Positions 1 through 4,742 of a stretch of DNA of 6,162 nt are shown one piece after another. A program made the position numbers and the translations under genes. The notes under the pieces are model-generated. The model made no database searches. It saw nothing but the letters and a program-made list of their open reading frames with translations, and was not told the origin of the DNA. This DNA is from Syntrophobacterales bacterium (lineage in GTDB: Bacteria > Desulfobacterota > Syntrophorhabdia > Syntrophorhabdales > WCHB1-27). How positions within the stretch are numbered: the stretch's first letter is position 1; each line of letters opens with the position of its first letter. The stretch covers positions 1 through 6,162 of the forward strand of contig JADGQN010000298.1 of assembly GCA_017881765.1 (NCBI GenBank), read 5' to 3'.

Positions 1-168
1 CCCCAAAATCTTGTACCGCCGAAAGTCCACGTTCAATTTTTTCTTGAGCGTTTCCTTGACGTCGATCTCGGTAAGAATGCCGAACCCTTCTTTCTTCAGT
101 TCGTCTGTAAGCTTCGCGAGTGTCTCATCGAATGACCGTGCTACCGTTTTGGTGGAATAGTAAGCCAT
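1..168 (-). CDS. DUF302 family protein, N-terminal part (runs off the left edge)
   Basis: The first 56 residues are visible, beginning MAYYSTKTVARSFDETLAKL. The pattern of a short beta strand, the segment 'SFDETLAKLTDELKKEGFG', then 'ILTEIDVKETLKKKL' and 'RRYKILG' is typical of the N-terminal half of DUF302 (about 120-130 residue proteins). DUF302 has no firmly assigned function; members are often found near redox and envelope genes. The start is set by an AGGAGG Shine-Dalgarno sequence a few bases upstream of the ATG (positions 175-180). There is no signal peptide, so it is probably cytoplasmic, unlike its upstream neighbours. It lies 118 bp downstream of the proline-rich exported protein on the same strand and may be the last gene of that unit. 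The C-terminal half is outside the window. Family assignment is from recognition of the sequence, without a search. Confidence 0.85.
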   Translation of the reverse strand, partial: MAYYSTKTVARSFDETLAKLTDELKKEGFGILTEIDVKETLKKKLNVDFRRYKILG

Positions 169-238
169 CCCTCTCCTCCTGGCCGAACGTTGTAACGCGG
201 ACGCTCAGAACCGCCATCCTACGCTTGACAGCAAACAT
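125..238 (-). CDS. possible small ORF (37 codons) overlapping the DUF302 start
   Basis: An ATG at 236-238 sits eight bases after a GGAGG Shine-Dalgarno sequence (247-251) and opens a 37-codon frame starting MFAVKRRMAVLSVRV, rich in arginine and valine. It ends inside the DUF302 gene, overlapping its start by about 44 bp in another frame. It could be a leader or coupling peptide for DUF302, which has its own good Shine-Dalgarno site inside this frame. I recognise no family. The only support is the ribosome-binding site and its position, so it may not be a real gene. Confidence 0.25.
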   Translation of the reverse strand: MFAVKRRMAVLSVRVTTFGQEERDGLLFHQNGSTVIR

Positions 239-286
239 GTCCCGAACCTCCTATCATTGCCAACCGTTCATCTGTTCCTGCCATGC

Positions 287-1075
287 TCAGCGATGCTCCC
301 AGTGCCGCTCCCGCTCCCATCGTCCCCAATTCCTTTGCAACTCTGCATGCGGTATCGGGTGATATCCGGGTGGGAGTGTCCGATAGCCCGGCGGGAGCGT
401 GATCAAGACATGAGGTACCCGGCGGGGAGAAAGGTATACCCAGGGCCCGCCGTAGGGCAGGGCCCTGTACCAGCGCCCTCCATAGGGACGATACCAGTAA
501 CCATGATAGAACAGGATATCCACGCCAATGTCGGGGACAAAGTATGCATAGGTTCCGGGGATAGGAACCACCGCAGGAGGTTCAGGGACCGCGTATGGAG
601 GCGGTGGGCCGTATGGGACGCTTGGACCAACTCCCTCGACCCCTGGAGGAGGGGCCGCGGGTGCAGGTGGCGGACCGTATTGAACGTTCGGGCCAACCGG
701 ACCAGCGGGCGGAGGGGAATTGGCCGGTACCCACGCCTTATGAGGCGCCACCCATGTGCCGTTCACCCATTGACCGGGCACTTCCACCCATTCTCCGGGA
801 GAAGCCTGCTGGGAACGCGTAGGGGGCGCGTACGGGGGGCTCTGTTGCTGCGCCAGCTTCTGCTGCGTCTGGCTCGGGTCACCAGCGCTGTGTGCAAGAG
901 GGCTCACCAGCAGCGCTCCAACAGCTCCTGGTGATGTGCCTTCAGTGCCATCACCGCTTGCTTGACCGGCGAGTGCGCCCGTGGCAGCACCCTCCTGGCT
1001 AGTATACGCCTCGGAAGCGCAAGGGCATGTGAGAAAAGCGGTAAGGATAAACAGACCCAATAATCTCTTGTTCAT
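287..1075 (-). CDS. proline-rich exported protein with GYWYRPYGGRWYRA motif
   Basis: A 262-residue protein whose start follows a GAGAGG Shine-Dalgarno sequence; the frame is open upstream to 1225, but that extension overlaps the preceding gene and has no export signal. Residues 1-23 form a signal peptide (MNKRLLGLFILTAF, likely cut near ASEA). Residues 28-60 are Gly/Ala-rich (GAATGALAGQASG) and resemble a degraded glycine zipper. Residues 94-118 hold a tryptophan-rich segment (WVEVPGQWVNGTWVAPHKAW). Residues 120-173 are proline-rich with a repeated unit, V-G-P-x-V-x-Y-G-P-P-P. Residues 176-262 are an aromatic C-terminal module with GYWYRPYGGRWYRALPYGGP, then PRRVP and LPPGY repeats and a basic Trp/Arg/His tail. 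I know similar modules from uncharacterised exported proteins, but no defined function. It is expected in the periplasm or on the outer membrane. It lies 74 bp downstream of an LTxxQ protein and is probably co-transcribed with it. Confidence 0.8.
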   Translation of the reverse strand: MNKRLLGLFILTAFLTCPCASEAYTSQEGAATGALAGQASGDGTEGTSPGAVGALLVSPLAHSAGDPSQTQQKLAQQQSPPYAPPTRSQQASPGEWVEVPGQWVNGTWVAPHKAWVPANSPPPAGPVGPNVQYGPPPAPAAPPPGVEGVGPSVPYGPPPPYAVPEPPAVVPIPGTYAYFVPDIGVDILFYHGYWYRPYGGRWYRALPYGGPWVYLSPRRVPHVLITLPPGYRTLPPGYHPIPHAELQRNWGRWERERHWEHR

Positions 1076-1115
1076 ATTACCTCTCGAATGTTCACGCCAG
1101 GCTCGAATCGGCCGG

Positions 1116-1135
1116 ACCGCGGTAATGACCGCGGT
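1116..1135 (-). other. intergenic hairpin: two palindromic ACCGCGGT octamers
   Basis: ACCGCGGT occurs at 1116-1123 and again at 1128-1135 with a 4-nt spacer. The octamer is its own reverse complement, so the pair is both a direct and an inverted repeat and can form an 8-bp GC-rich stem with a 4-nt loop in RNA. It lies in the 74-bp gap between the LTxxQ gene and the proline-rich gene. In the minus-strand transcript no U-tract follows, so it does not look like an intrinsic terminator. An mRNA-stabilising or processing hairpin that sets relative expression of the two genes is possible, as is a double protein-binding site. Confidence 0.5.
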
Positions 1136-1149
1136 TTCCTCCTTTGTCG

Positions 1150-1599
1150 CTAACGGCCGTGGCGCTGCCAGCTGGGCGGCAAGCCGAGTTTCTGGATCTG
1201 CTCCGGCGTCAGGATTTTTCTCCATGCCAGCTTCATCTCGGCCTTCCGGTCCATGAGCTTGAGCCGGAGTGCGCTCAGGTCCTTCTCTTTAGCCAGGAGC
1301 GTTGCATCGTCGACTTTCGGGTCCGTGAAGAGCTTCCGCATCTCCAGCCGCTTGATACGGATGTCGTACCTCAAGTCGTGAGTATCCGTGTAATAGCGGT
1401 TTCTCAGTTCGCGCATCTTGTCCTTCTGTTCCTGAGTGAGGTTGAGATGGGACGCGAACCTGTGGTGAAATCCCGCGTGACCGCGTGGTCCCGTGACTTG
1501 TGCAGGGCCTGCCGGGCCGGAATCAGGCGCAGCGGCAAGGACAACCGTTGCCAGACCAACGAAGAACAATGCGAGAAGCGTTACCTGCCACTTTTTCAT
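1150..1599 (-). CDS. Spy/CpxP-type LTxxQ periplasmic protein
   Basis: A 149-residue protein starting MKKWQVTLLALFF. The ATG is preceded by GGAGG with a 5-nt spacer; the frame stays open upstream but without export signals. Residues 1-23 are a signal peptide ending LAAA. A His/Gly-rich linker (HAGFHHRF, 41-48) leads to the first LTxxQ motif, LTQEQ (54-58), then a long charged, all-helical region (59-128) and a second motif, LTPEQ (130-134), the paired layout of the Spy/CpxP/ZraP superfamily. Characterised members act in the periplasm as ATP-independent chaperones or as negative regulators of envelope-stress kinases. The histidines could bind metal, but this is not shown. It is the first gene of a minus-strand unit with the proline-rich protein and perhaps DUF302. 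Its leader is strongly structured (1666-1778). No sensor kinase or response regulator is visible nearby. Confidence 0.85.
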   Translation of the reverse strand: MKKWQVTLLALFFVGLATVVLAAAPDSGPAGPAQVTGPRGHAGFHHRFASHLNLTQEQKDKMRELRNRYYTDTHDLRYDIRIKRLEMRKLFTDPKVDDATLLAKEKDLSALRLKLMDRKAEMKLAWRKILTPEQIQKLGLPPSWQRHGR

Positions 1600-1665
1600 G
1601 GTACCCTCCATAAATGAGATTTGTTTTGCCCGAGCAAACTGTTGAAGCCGCGTACTCCTTTGGAC

Positions 1666-1720
1666 GGCACGGGCGGTGGCTTGTAGAAATAAGGGTGGGG
1701 GTTGCCACCGCCCGAATGCC
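1666..1720 (-). promoter_or_regulatory. long hairpin in the leader of the LTxxQ gene
   Basis: CGGGCGGTGGC at 1670-1680 is perfectly complementary to GCCACCGCCCG at 1704-1714, an 11-bp stem closing a 23-nt loop. Past a 2-nt bulge (AA, 1715-1716) it extends by four more pairs (GGCA 1666-1669 with TGCC 1717-1720). It lies 67 nt upstream of the LTxxQ start codon, within the expected 5' leader. No U-tract follows on either strand, which argues against an intrinsic terminator. The loop contains ACCCU in the transcript, complementary to AGGGU overlapping the Shine-Dalgarno site (1603-1607), so a loop-to-SD interaction is possible. The stem is directly visible; the regulatory role is inferred. Confidence 0.55.
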
Positions 1721-1726
1721 GGAAGG

Positions 1727-1742
1727 GTCCTGCTGTGAGGAC
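1727..1742 (-). promoter_or_regulatory. second leader hairpin
   Basis: GTCCT (1727-1731) and AGGAC (1738-1742) form a perfect 5-bp stem with a 6-nt loop. It is the middle of three consecutive hairpins upstream of the LTxxQ gene. Alone it would be unremarkable; it gains weight from its place between two stronger stems. Confidence 0.3.
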
Positions 1743-1745
1743 GGG

Positions 1746-1778
1746 CCTGCAGGCAATCGCCAAACAGGCGCATGCAGG
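1746..1778 (-). promoter_or_regulatory. third leader hairpin (two-part stem)
   Basis: CCTGCA (1746-1751) pairs with TGCAGG (1773-1778), and within it CGCC (1758-1761) pairs with GGCG (1767-1770) around an AAACA loop. The parts are separated by an asymmetric internal loop (6 nt and 2 nt). It is the outermost of the three leader hairpins and ends 19 bp before the repeated element. Confidence 0.4.
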
Positions 1779-1796
1779 TTACCCAGGAGGACACCG

Positions 1797-1860
1797 TTGT
1801 TGTATGTCGAGCATATTGCCATTTAGTCAATAGAGTCGTGGGCCATCAGGAAAAAGTTAC
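1797..1860 (-). repeat. 64-nt dispersed element, copy 1 (oriented toward the LTxxQ gene)
   Basis: This segment aligns without gaps to the reverse complement of 3166-3229, with 52 of 64 positions identical by hand count. The best conserved blocks, in the orientation facing the LTxxQ gene, are GTAAC-TTT, CCCACGACT and ATGGCAATATGCTC-ACATACA. Weaker similarity runs on to about 1880. Read on the minus strand, it lies about 200 nt upstream of the LTxxQ start codon. It contains no transposase-like coding and no obvious target-site duplication at its ends. It may be a shared promoter/operator region or a small dispersed repeat. Confidence 0.65.
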
Positions 1861-1958
1861 ACGGAAGTCAGCCAACTATCCTTTCTTTCGGACGTCCAGG
1901 GAAGGGGAAGTTGCGCGGGAGAGGTTCGGTGTGGCAGCTGCAGACGCACAAATGCTAT

Positions 1959-2006
1959 AGACCTGCGGAGCCCCTTCCTAAGCACCCTGCTGGGCAACAC
2001 AGGTCT
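1959..2006 (-). terminator. weak terminator-like hairpin behind the small membrane protein gene
   Basis: AGACCTG (1959-1965) and CAGGTCT (2000-2006) form a 7-bp stem, enclosing a smaller CCC/GGG stem. It begins 12 nt after the stop codon of the small membrane protein on the minus strand, where a terminator would be expected. No clean U-tract follows, so it is not a typical intrinsic terminator. Confidence 0.3.
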
Positions 2007-2018
2007 CTTGAGGTAACC

Positions 2019-2228
2019 TCACACTGCCAAATAGATAAGATACGTGCATAGCATCGCGGCAACAACGCAGGCGGCTACAAGAATAAGAAGCTCGATTCGG
2101 TCGGGAGATATAATGTTCTTCTCTTCTTTCTGGTCGATCTTATCCCCCATTGTTGCTCTGACCCAGTTTCTCAGGCCTCTCTGTTCCTTTGCCGAGCTGA
2201 TCGGTATTTCCGCGGTAATGGGTCCCAT
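2019..2228 (-). CDS. small single-span membrane protein, unknown function
   Basis: 69 residues: a polar, charged N-terminal half (residues 1-44, including KIDQKEEKN) and one strongly hydrophobic helix at the very C-terminus (residues 45-69, IELLILVAACVVAAMLCTYL). This is the shape of a tail-anchored or bitopic inner-membrane small protein. The chosen start has GGGAG about four bases upstream. An internal ATG (2148-2150) would give a 43-residue protein that keeps the whole membrane span, but its ribosome-binding site is weaker. It lies 88 bp downstream of the second LTxxQ gene on the same strand and is probably co-transcribed with it. I recognise no family. A real gene is likely from the clean membrane segment and operon position, but not certain. 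Confidence 0.55.
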   Translation of the reverse strand: MGPITAEIPISSAKEQRGLRNWVRATMGDKIDQKEEKNIISPDRIELLILVAACVVAAMLCTYLIYLAV

Positions 2229-2316
2229 GCTGCTCCCGGACAGGCGCGTAAAATCCGGGAAAGCAATTCCGCAACCGGGCCCTAAGAATCCCGGGCTCTT
2301 GAGCAGAAACCTCCAC

Positions 2317-2775
2317 TCAGTGAGGTCTGGTAGATCCGGGGCCCCCTTGGCGCATTCTCTGGCGTGCCTCTTCTTGCATCTTCCGATACTCCTCCATTTG
2401 TGCCTTTGTCAATATAGACTCGAATCGATGCTCGGTGCTCGCGCGCAACTGTTGCAGCTCATTTCTCAACGACGACCTGCCCTGGCGCCCCTGGCCCTGG
2501 TACCTCTCAATGATTGCATGCCGCTTTACGGATTCGTCCTCCAGTATTGGCCTGATCTGGGCTTCTTGGTCCTCGGTCAAGCCAAGGCGGCTTTTCATTT
2601 CGGCTATGGTCTGGTCAGGTGATTTGCCTTCGGGCATGCGCCTGGCATTCTGGGCATGGAGCGCTGAAAATGGCAAGGTGCTCATAAAGAGCACGCAGGC
2701 GATCGATGCGAATAAGCGGCTCCTCCAAAGCGGTTTCGACGCGGAGATTATAGAAAGAGATGCGGCCTTACTCAT
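2317..2775 (-). CDS. second LTxxQ (Spy/CpxP-type) periplasmic protein
   Basis: 152 residues; the start follows AAGGAGG with a 4-nt spacer. A long basic N-terminal region (1-20) precedes a hydrophobic core (21-38) and a likely cleavage site after ALHA (41). The mature protein is helical and charged with two LTxxQ motifs, LTEDQ (66-70) followed by EAQIRPILED, and LTKAQ (122-126) followed by MEEYRKMQEEARQRMR. A Gly/Gln/Arg-rich turn (RYQGQGRQGR, 91-100) separates the helices. This is the usual two-motif layout of Spy/CpxP/ZraP-type proteins, which in studied members bind unfolded proteins or modulate envelope-stress signalling in the periplasm. It differs clearly in sequence from the LTxxQ protein at 1150-1599, so it is not a recent duplicate. 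It is the first gene of a unit with the small membrane protein. Confidence 0.85.
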   Translation of the reverse strand: MSKAASLSIISASKPLWRSRLFASIACVLFMSTLPFSALHAQNARRMPEGKSPDQTIAEMKSRLGLTEDQEAQIRPILEDESVKRHAIIERYQGQGRQGRSSLRNELQQLRASTEHRFESILTKAQMEEYRKMQEEARQRMRQGGPGSTRPH

Positions 2776-2820
2776 GCTCCCTCCTTATTATGCTGCATAA
2801 ATTCTTTTTGTCTTTGAATG

Positions 2821-2849
2821 AGTCGCGTGATTCCGCCGAAAGGTTACAA
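2821..2849 (-). promoter_or_regulatory. partial, diverged relative of the repeated element upstream of the second LTxxQ gene
   Basis: On the minus strand this segment starts TTGTAACCTTT, identical over 11 bases to the corresponding end of copy 2, and ends CGACT at exactly the same distance. About 20 of 29 positions match without gaps. A TATGC lies further on (2799-2795), similar to the TATGC of the full copies but with about 3 nt more spacing. It lies about 50-75 nt upstream of the LTxxQ start codon. Similarity ends there, so this may be a shared regulatory motif or chance. Confidence 0.3.
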
Positions 2850-3165
2850 AAAACTCTATCTGTCGGACCAGTCATGGAGCGGGAGTATCGTTCAGCTGCG
2901 TGTCTGCTCACGGCTTTACCTTCACAGGGACAGGACAAGGGTGTGGAACCGGAACTCTGCCTGGGCTTATTTGCCGATTCGCACAAGGGACTCTCCGGCG
3001 CTCGAGGCCGAGACGAACCGACGGATACGGATCATACATGAAGTGCACAATACAAAGCTTCATGGGAAAGCGGGGAGAAGGCTCATTCGTGGTAGAATCG
3101 CCGAAGGCAAAAGTATTCGCTTTCTTCAACTGCACTACAAACAATGGCAAGTGAGCAACCTCCTT

Positions 3166-3229
3166 GTAACCTTTTCGAGATTGCCCACGACTTCGCTAAC
3201 TGAATGGCAATATGCTCCACATACAGCAA
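3166..3229 (+). repeat. 64-nt dispersed element, copy 2 (oriented toward the HepT-like gene)
   Basis: Inverted relative to copy 1 at 1797-1860, same length, 52 of 64 positions identical. On the plus strand it contains GTAACCTTTTC, CCCACGACTTCG and ATGGCAATATGCTCCACATA. ATTGCC (3180-3185) and GGCAAT (3206-3211) could pair as a 6-bp stem; copy 1 has one mismatch in that pairing. It ends 116 nt upstream of the HepT-like start, so both copies have the same orientation relative to the gene that follows. CGACTT (3188-3193) and TATGCT (3211-3216) are spaced 17 nt apart, as -35 and -10 boxes would be, but neither is close to the sigma-70 consensus. Confidence 0.65.
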
Positions 3230-3345
3230 TCCAGCGCCGTCCAGATCTCGCTTCCGGTCAAGTTCTGACGGTGAAGTAGCTTTCCTCTTCCGGGAGCCCT
3301 TGGGACCCGCAGCACGGAGGGCGCAACTAAGCAAGGGGTGAAAAG

Positions 3346-3687
3346 ATGAGTGTAGTGGAACCTTACCTTCACGACATTGGGCGGTTGGCCGCGAAGCTGA
3401 CCAGGGAATTCGCCCCTCTCCCTTACGAGAAGTTCGTGGAAGACACAAACAAGATCGAGTCTGCCGTCATGAGGCTTGCGGTCATGAAGGAAGGGTGGAC
3501 TTGGTTATCGAGCGAGATACAGCAGGAACTCGTCCCAATCGACTGGCGCGCCGTTACCGGAACGTGGGACCGAAAAGCAGGCCGGCATGTGGGCATCGAT
3601 TCGGAGCAGCTCTGGGAGACGCTCGTGCAGAGGCTCCCAGAGATGAGCAGAAGGGTGGAAGAACTGCTAAAGGGGCAGACCGAATAG
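3346..3687 (+). CDS. HepT-like (DUF86) protein with altered R-x4-H-x-Y motif
   Basis: 113 residues, about normal HepT size. The ATG follows AAGGGG with a 7-8 nt spacer. Family features: an N-terminal helix, then 'LPYEKFVED' (25-33), a central helix starting 'KIESAVMRL' (36-44), 'IDWRAVTG' (65-72), the motif region 'WDRKAGRHVGID' (74-85) and the ending 'QLWETLVQRLPEM' (88-100), matching HepT's 'IPWREIxGxRN...VWETI...LP'. HepT proteins are HEPN-type toxins, RNases using R-x4-H-x-Y, normally paired with the MntA nucleotidyltransferase that AMPylates the tyrosine. Here R76-x4-H81 is kept, but the tyrosine is missing through an apparent two-residue deletion after the histidine. No MntA-like gene lies on either side. 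It may therefore be an inactive or repurposed HepT relative. Copy 2 of the repeated element lies upstream. Confidence 0.7.
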   Translation: MSVVEPYLHDIGRLAAKLTREFAPLPYEKFVEDTNKIESAVMRLAVMKEGWTWLSSEIQQELVPIDWRAVTGTWDRKAGRHVGIDSEQLWETLVQRLPEMSRRVEELLKGQTE

Positions 3688-3696
3688 GCGAAAAAA

Positions 3697-3825
3697 ATGA
3701 GGCCGATAATAAGATGCAGCAATAACGCCGTGGTCCTCCTCGACATAAAGGCCCCGGTTGTGAAGCAGCAAGTATTCTTAACGGCCAAGGCTCAAGTGAA
3801 GGAGAAGCTGGGAGGGAGCGTATGA
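3697..3825 (+). CDS. 42-codon frame, in frame after the HepT-like amber stop
   Basis: The ATG lies 9 nt after the TAG of the HepT-like gene, in the same reading frame, and the frame ends at a TGA overlapping the next gene's ATG (ATGA, 3822-3825). The peptide starts MRPIIRCSNNAVVLLD and has no export signal or recognised motif; its second half is lysine-rich. The upstream Shine-Dalgarno is poor (AGGCG before an A-run). It could be a small coupled gene, the remnant of a longer HepT-like C-terminus after a nonsense mutation, or simply an open spacer. The ATGA overlap favours translation into the following gene. Confidence 0.3.
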   Translation: MRPIIRCSNNAVVLLDIKAPVVKQQVFLTAKAQVKEKLGGSV

Positions 3826-4478
3826 CAAAGAAGGCGTCCATTTTGGTGTTGTTATTCCTACTATCCTCCGGCGAAATAGGGTGCGCGGAACCATTGGAAC
3901 CGTGGGGTGGCCCCGGTTCCGCAAATCGTGCCCGGTCATTATTGCCGGGTTATGATGGTCGCTGCTTGAACCTTAAAGAATACTCTGACAGCTCGGTCCT
4001 GGACAAGGATACTGGTTGGCAAACCGCCATTGATACAGGGGCAGGGTTTGCGGCCGAAAAGGTCTGGCTAAGAACTCTTTTTGCATATTCAAGGTCAAGC
4101 GGGACAAAATACTGCGGTTCTTTGGATGGCTACACGCCGGTCAATTTAACAACCGAGGAGAACTTTGGCTATAGACTCCTTGACATAAACGCTTCAGGGC
4201 TCGCCTCTTTTAGCGGTATTGGCGATAGAGATAGGGATTGGGAGAGAGACGGCAATTCTTTGGCGGACTATCTTCAATTATATACTTGGTATTATTTCCC
4301 GGTTGGAGTGAACTATGTATTGACAATCGAAGCGGATGCCGCGGTTCAGCTTCTTTTCTCGATGAAGATGAAAACCGGTATGGGAGGACCTGCTGCTATA
4401 GTGAAATCAGGTCCTTCAGAGCGCACTGAAATAGTTGCGGTCGCAACTCCCTACTATCGGTACACCTGTTGGTACTGA
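3822..4478 (+). CDS. secreted protein of unknown function, probably frameshifted near the C-terminus
   Basis: 218 residues as read; the start follows GGGAGGG with a short spacer. Residues 4-22 are a signal peptide (KASILVLLFLLSS). Cys21 sits in EIGC, a poor lipobox, so ordinary signal peptidase cleavage near CAEP is as likely as lipidation. The mature part has a tryptophan/tyrosine-rich region (YLQLYTWYYFPVG, 150-162), alternating hydrophobic stretches (VNYVLTIEADAAVQLLF) and an Asp/Arg-rich loop (DRDRDWERD). I recognise no family. After 'IVAVATP' (204-210) the frame gives YYRYTCWY and stops, while the frame reached by dropping one C from the run at 4449-4451 continues as TIGTPVGTDHEPTSN for 29 residues to a stop at 4542, a more protein-like ending. 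The gene may be recently broken there or contain a sequencing error. Base composition seems lower in GC than its neighbours. Confidence 0.6.
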   Translation: MTKKASILVLLFLLSSGEIGCAEPLEPWGGPGSANRARSLLPGYDGRCLNLKEYSDSSVLDKDTGWQTAIDTGAGFAAEKVWLRTLFAYSRSSGTKYCGSLDGYTPVNLTTEENFGYRLLDINASGLASFSGIGDRDRDWERDGNSLADYLQLYTWYYFPVGVNYVLTIEADAAVQLLFSMKMKTGMGGPAAIVKSGPSERTEIVAVATPYYRYTCWY

Positions 4479-4742
4479 TCATGAACCGACGAGCAATACC
4501 AATATTTTTGGATCCAAGATCGGAGTCAGTGATATAATCTGAAGTACCTTCACGTGGGCGTCCGAGCACAAAGTGCAAGTGCCGGCCAATTAACCGGGAT
4601 AGGGAAAGATATCGCAGCGGCTCCGCATCTTTCGACATCCTTAATTTCAGGCAGGCGTAAGTTTGGACACGAAGGGTACATGCTCGGGTAAGCCTAGATT
4701 GTGATCCCGGCTTGTCAAAACCGTCTCAAGGAGGGTTTCCAC

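Larger units (their letters stand above)
1600..2018. other. non-coding stretch: structured leader and repeat element
   Basis: No convincing gene lies in these 419 bp; short frames on both strands have no family features and cross the repeat and hairpins. From the LTxxQ start outwards it holds the Shine-Dalgarno site (1605-1609), three consecutive hairpins (1666-1778), the 64-nt repeated element (1797-1860, weaker similarity to about 1880), and a 7-bp inverted repeat just behind the small membrane protein gene (1959-2006). Confidence 0.6.
2776..3345. other. 570-bp divergent intergenic region without a convincing gene
   Basis: The region separates the minus-strand LTxxQ unit from the plus-strand HepT-like unit. 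Open frames here (for example 2818-3279 and 2900-3154 on the plus strand) lack good ribosome-binding sites and family features, and the longer one runs through the repeat. Recognisable contents are the second 64-nt element (3166-3229) and a shorter relative of it near the LTxxQ start (2821-2849). About 300 bp in between (2850-3150) hold nothing I can name. Confidence 0.5.

Noticed and set aside
257..934. 225-codon plus-strand frame
   Set aside because: Antisense to the proline-rich gene, Arg/Trp-rich low-complexity translation with no family features or ribosome-binding site; the minus-strand gene has a signal peptide and a good Shine-Dalgarno.
2268..2290. CCGGG/CCCGG inverted repeat after the second LTxxQ gene as a terminator
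   Set aside because: Only 5 bp, no U-tract, and the small membrane protein gene on the same strand lies just beyond.
2044..2622. 192-codon plus-strand frame
   Set aside because: Runs antisense across the small membrane protein and the second LTxxQ gene; its Leu-rich appearance is the complement of those genes.
2900..3154. 84-codon plus-strand frame ending FAFFNCTTNNGK
   Set aside because: The second half looks somewhat protein-like, but no Shine-Dalgarno fits and the first half is low-complexity; not enough to call a gene.
3203..3216. TGGCA...TGC in the repeated element as a sigma-54 promoter
   Set aside because: The GG-to-GC distance is too short for the -24/-12 arrangement in both copies.
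1797..3229. Composite transposon bounded by the inverted 64-nt copies
   Set aside because: No transposase between them and no visible target-site duplication; kept only as an alternative within the repeat finding.
2818..3279. 153-codon plus-strand frame upstream of the HepT-like gene
   Set aside because: No ribosome-binding site, no recognisable domain, and it reads through the repeated element, whose other copy is not coding in the same way.
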